From CAMEON01 sp964427175 (lineage in GTDB: Bacteria > Bacillota > Clostridia > Oscillospirales > CAG-272): DNA of 26,641 nucleotides. Location: NCBI GenBank assembly GCA_964427175.1, contig CAYRTP010000014.1, positions 1 to 26,641 of the forward strand, given 5' to 3'. Below the pieces are notes generated by a model. That model did not search any database. It saw only the letters and a program-made list of their open reading frames with translations, and was not told where the DNA came from. The position numbers were made by a program, and so were the translations under genes. Each line of letters begins with the position of its first letter. Positions within the stretch are counted from its first letter, which is position 1. Of this stretch, positions 1 to 8,300 are shown piece after piece.

Positions 1-345
1 TCGGGTGGCTCGGCAGACCCCGTGATGGGTGAGTTCTCGGCCAACGGCACCCGCAACGACCTGTCCCACATCCTCGGTGTCATTTCCATGGCGCGCAACG
101 CCGACCTGTACAACAGCGCCACCAGCCAGTTCATGATCTGCAACGCGGATGCCGCCGCCAATACCCTGGACGGCTCCCACGCGGCCTTCGGCTACGTGGT
201 GGCAGGCCTGGAAACCGTTCTGTTGATCTCGGAGGCCGAGGTCACGGCGGGATCGGGTGAGGTCAGCCGTCCCGTGGAGCCCATCATCCTGGAAAAGATC
301 TGCTTCGTCACCCCGAAGTCCGCCGCAACCGAATCCAACGGGTAA
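1..345 (+). CDS. Cyclophilin-type peptidyl-prolyl isomerase, C-terminal part (cut by window start)
   Basis: This is the last 114 codons of a cyclophilin whose 5' end lies outside the window; reading frame 1 is open from base 1 to the TAA at 343-345. The visible part carries the cyclophilin core GVISMARN, a SATSQFMICN strand and the FGYVVAGLETV segment. It aligns almost residue for residue with the complete paralogue that follows, so the two look like a tandem duplication. Cyclophilins catalyse cis-trans isomerisation of Xaa-Pro bonds. Whether this copy is also a lipoprotein cannot be seen because the N-terminus is missing. Only about 30 nt and no terminator separate it from the next gene, which suggests co-transcription. 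Confidence 0.9.
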   Translation, partial: SGGSADPVMGEFSANGTRNDLSHILGVISMARNADLYNSATSQFMICNADAAANTLDGSHAAFGYVVAGLETVLLISEAEVTAGSGEVSRPVEPIILEKICFVTPKSAATESNG

Positions 346-374
346 GACCGTAAAAAAATTTGGAGGAACTGATT

Positions 375-1109
375 ATGAAGATCATCAAGCTTTTGACGGC
401 CGTCCTGGCCCTGACCCTGATGCTGACCGGCCTGGCCGCCTGCCAGCCCGCTTCCGACGGAAACACCGCCGAGACCAACGCCCCCACCGCCAATCCCAAC
501 AGTGGCACCAGCGGTACCAATGTGGGTGCCTGCGACATGAACGCCATCGCCGCCGAGATCGACTCCATGAACATCATGGATTTCGAGGAGACCTCGGAGA
601 TCAGCGAGTACGTCAAGTTCAAGGTCAAGGGTCACGGCGAGTTCGTGATCCGTCTCCGTAAGGATATCGCCCCCATCACCGTGGACAACTTCCAGACCCT
701 GGTTTCCCAGGGCTTCTATGACGGCCTGACCTTCCACCGCGTCATGAAGGGCTTCATGATCCAGGGCGGCGACCCCAAGGGTGACGGTACGGGCAACTCG
801 GCCAACACCATCCGCGGCGAGTTTGCCGAAAACGGCGTGCGTAATGACCTGTCCCACATCAGCGGTGTCATTTCCATGGCTCGCCGTTCGTACCCCCTGG
901 ACAGCGCGTCCTGCCAGTTCTTCGTCTGCAACGCCGATGCCTCCTATTCCCTGGACGGTAAGTACGCCGGCTTCGGCTATGTGGTGGCCGGCCTGGAGAC
1001 GGTACTCATGATCTCCGACGTGGAGGTGACCTACAACGCCGGCGGTGAGCGCAGTCAGCCTGTGGAGTCGGTGGTGATCGAGAAGGTTTGCTTTGTGACC
1101 AAGAAGTAA
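375..1109 (+). CDS. Lipoprotein cyclophilin-type peptidyl-prolyl isomerase
   Basis: A 244-residue secreted, lipid-anchored cyclophilin. The start at 375 was chosen because GGAGGA lies 9 nt upstream (362-367) and gives a clean lipoprotein signal: KIIK, a hydrophobic stretch, then the lipobox LAAC with Cys23. A Thr/Asn/Gly-rich linker (about 24-50) precedes the cyclophilin domain (about 75-244). Visible family motifs are FHRVMKGFMIQGGD (it contains the catalytic Arg), GVISMAR, and SASCQFFVCN. The Trp that binds cyclosporin in human CypA appears replaced (SLDGKYAGFG region). The likely role is extracytoplasmic protein folding. An in-frame ATG at 360 would spoil the signal peptide. A strong hairpin terminator follows. 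Confidence 0.92.
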   Translation: MKIIKLLTAVLALTLMLTGLAACQPASDGNTAETNAPTANPNSGTSGTNVGACDMNAIAAEIDSMNIMDFEETSEISEYVKFKVKGHGEFVIRLRKDIAPITVDNFQTLVSQGFYDGLTFHRVMKGFMIQGGDPKGDGTGNSANTIRGEFAENGVRNDLSHISGVISMARRSYPLDSASCQFFVCNADASYSLDGKYAGFGYVVAGLETVLMISDVEVTYNAGGERSQPVESVVIEKVCFVTKK

Positions 1110-1123
1110 ATATTCACGCGCAA

Positions 1124-1157
1124 GAAAACCGCTTCCCATAAACGGGAGGCGGTTTTC
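1124..1157. terminator. Bidirectional intrinsic terminator between convergent genes
   Basis: Arms 1124-1137 and 1144-1157 form a 14-bp stem with one G-U pair and a 6-nt loop. Runs of A on the left arm and T on the right arm allow it to work on both strands. It sits between the cyclophilin stop (1109) and the U32 stop (1184), which face each other. Confidence 0.85.
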
Positions 1158-1183
1158 TGCATATATTTGGTTGGGTGATGTGG

Positions 1184-3412
1184 TTACTTCAGCATCCGTC
1201 TGACCTCTCCCCCGAGCGCCCGCCTATCCCGATAGGCACCGATGACACGGTCTACCTCGGCAGGGGATTCGATGGAGAAAATAAAATGGTGTCGGCCAAG
1301 CCCGACTCGGGCGAGCTCCTCGGCGCGGTCGGACATTCCCGTGGGGAGGGAATTGTAGACGATGTTGCGGTGGCCGCGTCCCGCGGGGGAATCCTCACGC
1401 AGGATGGGGAAGTCCTTGCCCATGCGGTCCCGCATGACCGCCGTGCCTCGGGCGCAGACCTCACGGCAGACGGCCTCGGGCTTCATGTGGCGGTAGACCT
1501 CGCGGATGGCGCACTTCTCCAGAAGCATGAGGGGCAGACGGCCGTAGACCACGGCTCCCACGGCGGATGCGCCGACAGAGGCCCGTATATCCCGCATACG
1601 GGGCAAAGTCAGCTCGGGGGACAGAATCACGTCTCCGAAGCCTAAAGCCAAATAGCGGGCCGCGGCGGGGCTGTTGGCGGTATTGAGACGGAAATCCCCG
1701 TGGAGGAACAGTGAGTCGGGGTCTGCTCCGCAGGCCTCGGCGGTCTGTCGGATCAGCGGCAGATGCCCGATGTTGCCCACCAGCAAATGGCGGATGCCCG
1801 CCTGCAAAGCGGCGGCCAGCTCACGGCTGACGGCCTCGGCCTCCCGATCAAAGATCACGGGGGGCAGGATCAAGCCCCGTTTTTCGGCGGGAACCGCGTC
1901 GGGGTGAGCCTTACCCAAAGGCAGGTAGAGAAGATCGAAGTAAGCCGCCGCCGTCGGGGTGATCTGGGCGGGGGCATAGAAGCGGGCGGTGCGGACAAGG
2001 AGCACGTCGGTCGCAAGGAAAATGCCCTCTGTCAGCTCGGCGGTCAGAGCCTTGGGCGAGAGGGGGGCATAGCCTTGGGCGGGGTCGGGCATGGCGGTTA
2101 TGCGGGCCTCGTCCAAGCGGTCCAGGGCCTCACGGCGCAGGGCGTTGAGGCGGGAGAGGGGAAGCATCAGGCCATCCTCCAGCTCGGCGGTGATGGCTTT
2201 AGCCGTATAGGGAGTCCCGCCTGTGCGGGAAAGCTGTTTTTCCACCGACTCGGCGGTGAGCGGGGTATTTTCAGCCGCCACGGGCATATCGCCCTCCACC
2301 GTCACCGAAACCGTCCGGTTGTCAGTCCCGCCTTGGCGGAACAGAGGTGCCTCGGCGGTGAGGGTTACGGGGGTGTCGGCTTTGGCGGTGAAGGTCATGG
2401 ACAAGGGCAGATGGGGGGGATATTTGGCGGTAGCGGCCGCCTTTTCGGCGGCGGCGGTGCGCTCCTTGTCCCCTTCGGAGCGGATGCCCATCATGGCGCG
2501 GGTGACCGATTCGGTCTGATAGCCGTCGGTGAAGCCTCCGCGGGAGAACAGATCCCCCAGGGCGGCCATCTCATCGGGGGTGGCGGCGCGGTTCTCGTCC
2601 AGGAGCTTGCGCCAAATGGAGGTCACGCCCCCCACGTAGCCGGGGGACTTCATGCGCCCTTCGATCTTGAGGGAGGACACCCCCGCCGTGATCAACGCGG
2701 GAACGTGGGCGGCCAGGGAGAGGTCCTTGAGGGAGAGGGGATAATTCTCGGACTCGGCCTTGGGGGGACGGCGGCCGCCCTTGGCACACCCGTAGGGCAG
2801 ACGGCAGGGCTGGGCACATTCGCCGCGGTTGCCGCTCCGCCCGCCCACCACCGAGGAGAACAGGCATTGTCCCGAGTGGCTGACGCACAGCGCGCCGTGG
2901 ATGAAGACCTCCACCTCCAAGGGACTCCTTTGGACGGCGGCGGTCAGGTCGGGCAGGGAGGTCTCACGGGCAATGACGAATCGGGAAAAACCAAAAGGCA
3001 CCAGGACCTCACCGACCGAGGCGTTGTGCCCCGATAACTGGGTGCTGGCGTGCAGGGGAAGCTCGGGCAGGGCGCGGTGAATGAGGGCGGCGGCACCCAT
3101 ATCGGCGATGATGAGGGCATCCACCCCCGCCGAGGCCGCCTCATAGGCCGCCTCCAGCGCGTCGGGAAGCTCCCGATCCCATACCAGGGTATTGAGGGTC
3201 AGGTAGACCCGACCGCCCATGCGGTGGGCGTGGGTGACCGCCTCGCGGAGCTGGACCGCATCGAAATTATGGGCGTTCATGCGGGCGTTGAAGCGGCTGC
3301 CGCCCAGATATACGGCATCCGCCCCTGCCAGAAAGGCGGCCTCCAGGGCCTCGGGAGAGCCCGCGGGGGAGAGCAGCTCGGGCAGGGGACGGGTCTTATG
3401 GGGCATGGACAT
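1184..3412 (-). CDS. U32 peptidase-family protein, RlhA-like (with DUF3656-type C-terminal region)
   Basis: A 742-residue protein starting LPELLSPAGSPEALEAAFLAGADAVYLGG, the standard opening of the U32 family TIM-barrel. The family signature is present at about residues 168-187 (EVFIHGALCVSHSG...), with four cysteines spaced C-x6-C and, further on, C-x3-C (GNRGECAQPCRLPY). The long second half matches the DUF3656/collagenase-associated region found in E. coli RlhA, the enzyme needed for 5-hydroxycytidine at 23S rRNA C2501; that function is inferred by resemblance, and protease activity is doubtful for this clade. ATG at 3412 lies 2 nt after the zapA stop, so translational coupling is likely; no strong Shine-Dalgarno is visible. 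TTG at 3418 is an alternative start. Confidence 0.88.
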   Translation of the reverse strand: MSMPHKTRPLPELLSPAGSPEALEAAFLAGADAVYLGGSRFNARMNAHNFDAVQLREAVTHAHRMGGRVYLTLNTLVWDRELPDALEAAYEAASAGVDALIIADMGAAALIHRALPELPLHASTQLSGHNASVGEVLVPFGFSRFVIARETSLPDLTAAVQRSPLEVEVFIHGALCVSHSGQCLFSSVVGGRSGNRGECAQPCRLPYGCAKGGRRPPKAESENYPLSLKDLSLAAHVPALITAGVSSLKIEGRMKSPGYVGGVTSIWRKLLDENRAATPDEMAALGDLFSRGGFTDGYQTESVTRAMMGIRSEGDKERTAAAEKAAATAKYPPHLPLSMTFTAKADTPVTLTAEAPLFRQGGTDNRTVSVTVEGDMPVAAENTPLTAESVEKQLSRTGGTPYTAKAITAELEDGLMLPLSRLNALRREALDRLDEARITAMPDPAQGYAPLSPKALTAELTEGIFLATDVLLVRTARFYAPAQITPTAAAYFDLLYLPLGKAHPDAVPAEKRGLILPPVIFDREAEAVSRELAAALQAGIRHLLVGNIGHLPLIRQTAEACGADPDSLFLHGDFRLNTANSPAAARYLALGFGDVILSPELTLPRMRDIRASVGASAVGAVVYGRLPLMLLEKCAIREVYRHMKPEAVCREVCARGTAVMRDRMGKDFPILREDSPAGRGHRNIVYNSLPTGMSDRAEELARVGLGRHHFIFSIESPAEVDRVIGAYRDRRALGGEVRRMLK

Positions 3413-3414
3413 GG

Positions 3415-4104
3415 TCAATCCACGTCACCGAAGGAGAGGTGGCGGAACATATTGCCCACGCGGCTGCGGGGGCGGGGAGCCTCCTCCACGGGGGGCTTCT
3501 CAGCGGCGGGAGCCTTGAAGGGTTCGGGGCGCGCGGGCGCGGGCTCAGCCACGGGGATGGCGGGCTGATCCACCGTCTGCGTCTCAACGGCCTCCGCGGC
3601 TTCGGCGGTCTCAACGGTCTCCGTAATCTCCGCGGTCTCCGCGGTCTCCTCATCCTCCTCGGCGGTATCGGCAAAGAGCTCGGCACCCTGTGCCTGGGCA
3701 TCGGCCACCTCGGCAAAGAAGGCGGCGGGGGAGATGGGATCGGGAGCCACGGGAACCTCGGCCTCCTTGGTCAAAAGGGAGCGCAGAACGGCGTTCTCAC
3801 TGCGGAGACGCTCCAGCTCGGCGGACTGATCGGCGTTGCGCTCCTTGAGTCCCTCCAGTACCAGGGCGTACTTGTCACAACGCTCGTCCAGCTCTGCGAT
3901 CTGGGTCTGGAGGCTGACGCGGTCAGCGGCGAAATCCATGGCGCACAGGAGGGCGGCCTCGGTCTTGGGGCAACGGCTCTTGAGGTAGATCTCCCGCATC
4001 TTACGGTCCAAAAGACCTCGGATGTGCTCTACCTCCTCGGGAGCGGCATCGGCGATGACGCTGAGCTGAATATCGGCTATGTTGAGGGTGAACTTCTGCT
4101 TCAT
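3415..4104 (-). CDS. zapA: ZapA-family cell division protein with long acidic, Pro-rich tail
   Basis: Residues 1-70 (KFTLNIADIQLSVIADAAPEEVEHIRGLLDRKM...) match the ZapA domain, which bundles FtsZ filaments at the division ring. A coiled coil follows at about 65-115. The rest (about 116-229) is low complexity: an acidic Glu/Thr/Ala stretch, then a Pro/Ala/Glu stretch, then a short ordered-looking end (VGNMFRHLSFGDVD). Typical ZapA is about 85-110 residues, so this is more than twice the usual length. The start at 4104 is supported by GAAAGGA about 8 nt upstream; the longer upstream open frame has no support. It is followed after 2 nt by the U32 gene, a pairing common in clostridia. Confidence 0.85.
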   Translation of the reverse strand: MKQKFTLNIADIQLSVIADAAPEEVEHIRGLLDRKMREIYLKSRCPKTEAALLCAMDFAADRVSLQTQIAELDERCDKYALVLEGLKERNADQSAELERLRSENAVLRSLLTKEAEVPVAPDPISPAAFFAEVADAQAQGAELFADTAEEDEETAETAEITETVETAEAAEAVETQTVDQPAIPVAEPAPARPEPFKAPAAEKPPVEEAPRPRSRVGNMFRHLSFGDVD

Positions 4105-4164
4105 AGGTGTCCGTCCTTTCGTCCACCGCCATATTTTGACACTTTTTTGCCGGATGGCGGCAGA

Positions 4165-4191
4165 ATTATAAAAAATGTACTTGCAATTCAA
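4165..4191 (-). promoter_or_regulatory. Candidate sigma-A promoter for zapA-U32
   Basis: On the minus strand the -10 TATAAT (4170-4165) is perfect. The best -35 is TTGAAT (4191-4186) at a short 15-bp spacing, so the call is tentative. Its -35 abuts the -35 of the oppositely directed proB promoter. Confidence 0.45.
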
Positions 4192-4209
4192 CGCATTTGG
4201 GAGTATAAT
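4181..4209 (+). promoter_or_regulatory. Sigma-A promoter of proB
   Basis: TTGCAA (4181-4186), 17-bp spacer, TATAAT (4204-4209). It gives a 5' leader of roughly 90 nt before proB, in which no riboswitch or attenuator is apparent. Confidence 0.8.
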
Positions 4210-4304
4210 AAAGGCAATACCCCCACTACCCCTTATTATAATACAAAAATCTCGTATTGAAAAGGGTATTTCGGTAAATTTTTCAAAGAAAGTGTTAATT
4301 TTTT

Positions 4305-5099
4305 ATGAGTATGCTGGAAAATAGCCGCCGTATCGTGGTCAAAGTGGGTACCTCTACCCTGACTCACTCCACGGGGGCACTGAATCTGCGCCGCATCGGA
4401 GCCATGGTGCGGGTGCTGTCCGACTTCAAGAACGCGGGCAAGGAGATTGTGCTGGTCTCCTCGGGTGCCGTCAGCGCGGGCGTGGCCAAGGTGGGTGCCG
4501 CCCGTCCCTCCACCATTGCCGAGAAGCAGGCCATGGCCGCCATTGGCCAAAGCGAGCTCATGCGGCTCTACGATCAGCTTTTCTCCCTCTACGGCCACAC
4601 CGTGGCCCAGGTGCTTCTGACCCGTGACGTGTTGGACAATCCCGTCCGCCGCGACCTGGCCGAGAACACCTTCGAGAGCCTTCTGTCCATGGGCTGTGTG
4701 CCTATCGTCAACGAGAACGACCCCGTCTCCACCGACGAGCTGACCAAGTTCGGCGGAAACGACATCCTCTCGGCCTACGTGGCACGAGTCTGCCACGCCG
4801 AGGTGCTCATCAACCTGTCCGACGTGGACGGCCTTTTTGACCGCGATCCCCGTAAGCACGCCGATGCCAAGCTCATCGAGCGGGTGGAGTCCCTGTCCGA
4901 GGATCTGCTGGCCACCGCGGGCGGTGCGGGTACCGAGCGCGGTACGGGCGGTATGGAGGCCAAGCTCCGCGCCGCCGCCCTGTCCACCGAGGCGGGTATC
5001 CCCATGTTCATCATGAACGGCCACAACCCCGAGATCCTCTACCGTCTCTTGGACGGCGAGCACGTGGGTACTTATTTTACTGCGATAAAGAACAAGTAA
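4305..5099 (+). CDS. proB: Glutamate 5-kinase (short form, no PUA domain)
   Basis: A 264-residue amino acid kinase that phosphorylates glutamate to gamma-glutamyl phosphate, the first step of proline synthesis. Visible motifs are RRIVVKVGTSTLT at the N-terminus (phosphate binding), LVSSGAVSAG, the NENDPVSTDEL substrate region, FGGNDILSAYVA, LSDVDGLFDRDPR and the C-terminal GTGGMEAKLRAA. The protein stops after the kinase domain, so the C-terminal RNA-binding-like PUA domain of the long form is missing; short forms are common. The usual partner proA is not in the window, so it stands alone. The Shine-Dalgarno is weak (GAAAG region) and a second ATG lies two codons in (4311). Confidence 0.93.
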   Translation: MSMLENSRRIVVKVGTSTLTHSTGALNLRRIGAMVRVLSDFKNAGKEIVLVSSGAVSAGVAKVGAARPSTIAEKQAMAAIGQSELMRLYDQLFSLYGHTVAQVLLTRDVLDNPVRRDLAENTFESLLSMGCVPIVNENDPVSTDELTKFGGNDILSAYVARVCHAEVLINLSDVDGLFDRDPRKHADAKLIERVESLSEDLLATAGGAGTERGTGGMEAKLRAAALSTEAGIPMFIMNGHNPEILYRLLDGEHVGTYFTAIKNK

Positions 5100-5126
5100 T
5101 ACTAATTCACAAACAAAAAATTAAAT

Positions 5127-5270
5127 GGGAGAGCGTGCCTCCGGCGGCTTGAACCTTTTTAAAAAAAGGTTCAAGACTCCAAAAACTTTAAAAAAGGATT
5201 TTGGGTTGTGCTGCTCCTATATCAAGAAAAACTCGGTTACCCCCATGGGGCCCCCGCCCCATTCGTATAA
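5127..5270 (+). repeat. Dispersed two-hairpin repeat, copy A
   Basis: Begins 28 nt after the proB stop with GGGAGAGCGTGCCTCCGGCG, then a 13-bp hairpin (5148-5175, TTGAACC...GGTTCAA), the conserved ACTCCAAAAACTTT segment (about 5176-5189), a diverged middle, and a second hairpin ATGGGGC/GCCCCAT (5245-5262). It fills most of the 222-nt gap before the next gene. Confidence 0.75.
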
Positions 5271-5321
5271 GCACTACATAGCCCCACTTCCCATTCCCAT
5301 TTCCAGGAAAGGAGTTCACCT

Positions 5322-8300
5322 ATGAATCCCTATTTGTGCGTGACCTATGCCCAGGACGATCGGCAGGAATCCGATCTTTTTTGCCGTAGTCTGACGCGGT
5401 ACGGCTTTCGCTACAGCTGTATCAACCAGCTCAGCGACCCCGACCGACGGGGGGAGATCCTGGCCCAGTCCTCCCTGCTCATCGCCCTGACCTCGTCTGC
5501 GGCGGTCAAGGCCGAGACCGTGGCCTCGGATATCCGTCACGCGCTGGAGCGGGGGCTGAGTGTGCTTTGCGTCAGCCTGGAGGAAAACGAGCTGGACCAC
5601 CGTTTCTGTACGGGCACCGCGGGAGGTGCCGTGCTGATCCCCTCTCCCTCCGAGGACACCACCGACCGTCACGCGCTGACCCTCTTTGTCCACCGTCTGT
5701 TCGTCCGCCATTTGGCCCGCTATGGGGACTGCTTTACCGAGGCGCGGTGCGACGATAATGTCTACGGCCGTCTCATCCGTTGCGCCTACTACGCCCATTG
5801 CGGCGACGGAGAGGCTTGTTTCGAGCTGGGCCGCGCTTACGAGCTGGGACTGGGAGTCCCCATGCTGGAAAAGGAAGCGGCGATCTGGCTGGGGAAGGCG
5901 GCGGAGCAGGGTATCACCGATGCGCTCATCCGCATAGGTCAGCTGAAGTTGGCGGGAAACGGGACCGATCGGGACCCCGAGGGGGCCTTCGGTACGTTTG
6001 TCCGCGCCGCCGAGCTGGGGGACATTCGGGGTGTCTATCGCCAGGCCCTCTGCTACCTGGATGGCCAGGGAGTTATAAAAGACCCCGTCCACGCCATTGA
6101 GTGTCTGAAACTGGCCGCGGCACAGCAGTACGCCCCTGCCATCTATCGGCTGGCCATTCTCCATCGGGAGGGCGTGGGGGTGGACCGTGACGTACATACC
6201 GCCCTTCGCTACCTCTACGCCGTCTGCAAGCGGGGCTACACCGACGAGGACGACACCCTCATCCCCCTGCCCATTTCGGTGTACGGGGATCGCCGTCCCA
6301 TCCGCTATACCTGCATCACCATGCGCCAGATGCGCCATACCCGTCTGACTGAGCAGACCCAATCGGCCTCGGGACGGCGTTCCCGCGCTTCGGCGGATCG
6401 AAGCTTCGGACGCAATATCATCCGCTCCCGTGAGCTCCCCGAGGACCGCTGGGTCTACCGTTTGGGGGTTCTTTACGCATCCGAGTACGGCAGAGTCTCG
6501 GACGAGGAGGTGGATACCATAGACTCCTACTCCATCTACGAGGAGGAGTGGACCCGTGCCGATGCCGCCCTGGCGGCCTATGAGCTGGGACGGCTCTTGG
6601 CCGTGGGTAGCCCCGCCGACAACCTGCGTCCCTCTCCGACACGCGCCCTGGTGTGGTACCGCTACGCCGCCCGCCTGGGGCATACCGAGGCTCTGTACGA
6701 GTTGGGCGATGCCTACCGACGGGGCTACGGTACCCCTGCGGATACCGCCCGTTCGGTGGAGCTGTTCCGCCTGGCCGCCGATAGAGGCAGTGAGCGGGGA
6801 CAGTTCGCCTATGCCGTCTGTTGTGAGCGGGGTATCGGCATGGCGGTGGACCAGCGCGAGGCCTTCCGCCGCTACAAGCAATCCGCCGAGGGCGGCTTTG
6901 CCCCTGCTCAAAACAACCTGGGCGGATGCTACGAAGCCGGTATCGGCGTGCCCCGCAATATGGTGGCGGCGGTGGAATGGTACGCCTCGGCGGCCAACGC
7001 CGGCCAGCCCGACGGTCAGTGCCGATTGGGCATTTGTTACGAATTGGGGCGGGGCGTTTCGGTGGATATGGACAAGGCTCTCCGCCTCTACGACCTGGCC
7101 GCCGAGCAGGGCCATGCCTACGCCCTGTATCGACGCGCTCTTTGCTACGATCGGGATACCCGTGCCGACGGGGAAGGGGAGCCCGAGACCTTAGAGGTCG
7201 AGATGGTGACCGCCTCCGAAGGCCGCCGTGACTCTATCCACCGCCACGGAGATGACCGTCTCCCTGCGGAAACCGAGCACCGCGTGGCGATTGACCACAC
7301 CCGCGCAGCGGCCCTGTACAAGCGGGCGGCGGACTTGGGGGTTCCCGAAGCGGCCTACGCGCTCTACCTGTGCCACCGCCTGGAGCGGGGGATCTCCCGT
7401 GACGAGCGGGCAGAGATCCGCTACCTGCGTTGGGCGGCGGAGGGCGGATGCCTGCAAGCCTCCTACGAGCTGGGGCTTTGTTACATGGAAGGGAACGGTC
7501 TGCCCCGCGATCAGCGGGCCGCCGTTGCCCGCTTTACCCATACGGTGGGGCTGTGGCGGGCCTGCCTGGAGGACTCTCGGCTGATGGCTCATTTGTCCGA
7601 ATCGGGCAATCTGCCGCCTGATGCCCTCACCCTCCGCCAAGCGGCGGGCGGTGCCCTGTATATGCTGGGCTACTGCGCTCTGTACGGTTTGGGTGAGGGG
7701 CGGGACAACCGCACCGTGGATCCTGCGGTCAAGCCCGATCCCGCTTCGGTGGCCAAGGCGGCGGCCCTGTTCCGCGAGGCCGCCGAGATCGACCACGTGG
7801 GGGCTGTCATCATGCGGGGCGACCTCCATGCCTACGGTCTGCTCAACCTGGATACGGTCTCGGGGGCAGATGAATCCCTGGACCTGTACCTGGATGCCAT
7901 CCAGCTGGGGACCATCCAAAGCGGTACCGAAAAATATACCCGCGGGATCTCCCTGCGGGATCCCACCGATAACACCATGGACGCGCTGATGTCGGTGGCC
8001 GAACGGGCACTGGCCGTAGCCCGTGATCCCGAAAGCTCGGGGGATGCCCATATGGCGCAAGTGAACGCCTGGCGATCCTACTCGGACTGTGCCGCGCGAG
8101 GCGGTACGGATGCCCTGGTTGCCATGGCCGAGTGTCTGTACCGTGGGTGGGGAACGGCTCCCAATCCCACCGCCTCTATGCGGATGCTCCGCCGCGCCGA
8201 AGCTATGAACGGGGGCCGTGTGGAGGCTTCCCTGTGGCTGGGCGATTTTCTGCGTAGTCAGTGGGGCGGTACGCCCAACCCCGACGAGGCGGATGAGGTC

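Noticed and set aside
5125..5325. A 66-residue ORF after proB
   Set aside because: It lies inside dispersed repeat copy A, changes with the variable hairpin and has no ribosome binding site.
5316..7115. A 599-residue open frame on - opposite the TIR-Sel1 gene
   Set aside because: The + strand frame shows regular Sel1 repeats, a good Shine-Dalgarno and a terminator; the - frame shows none.
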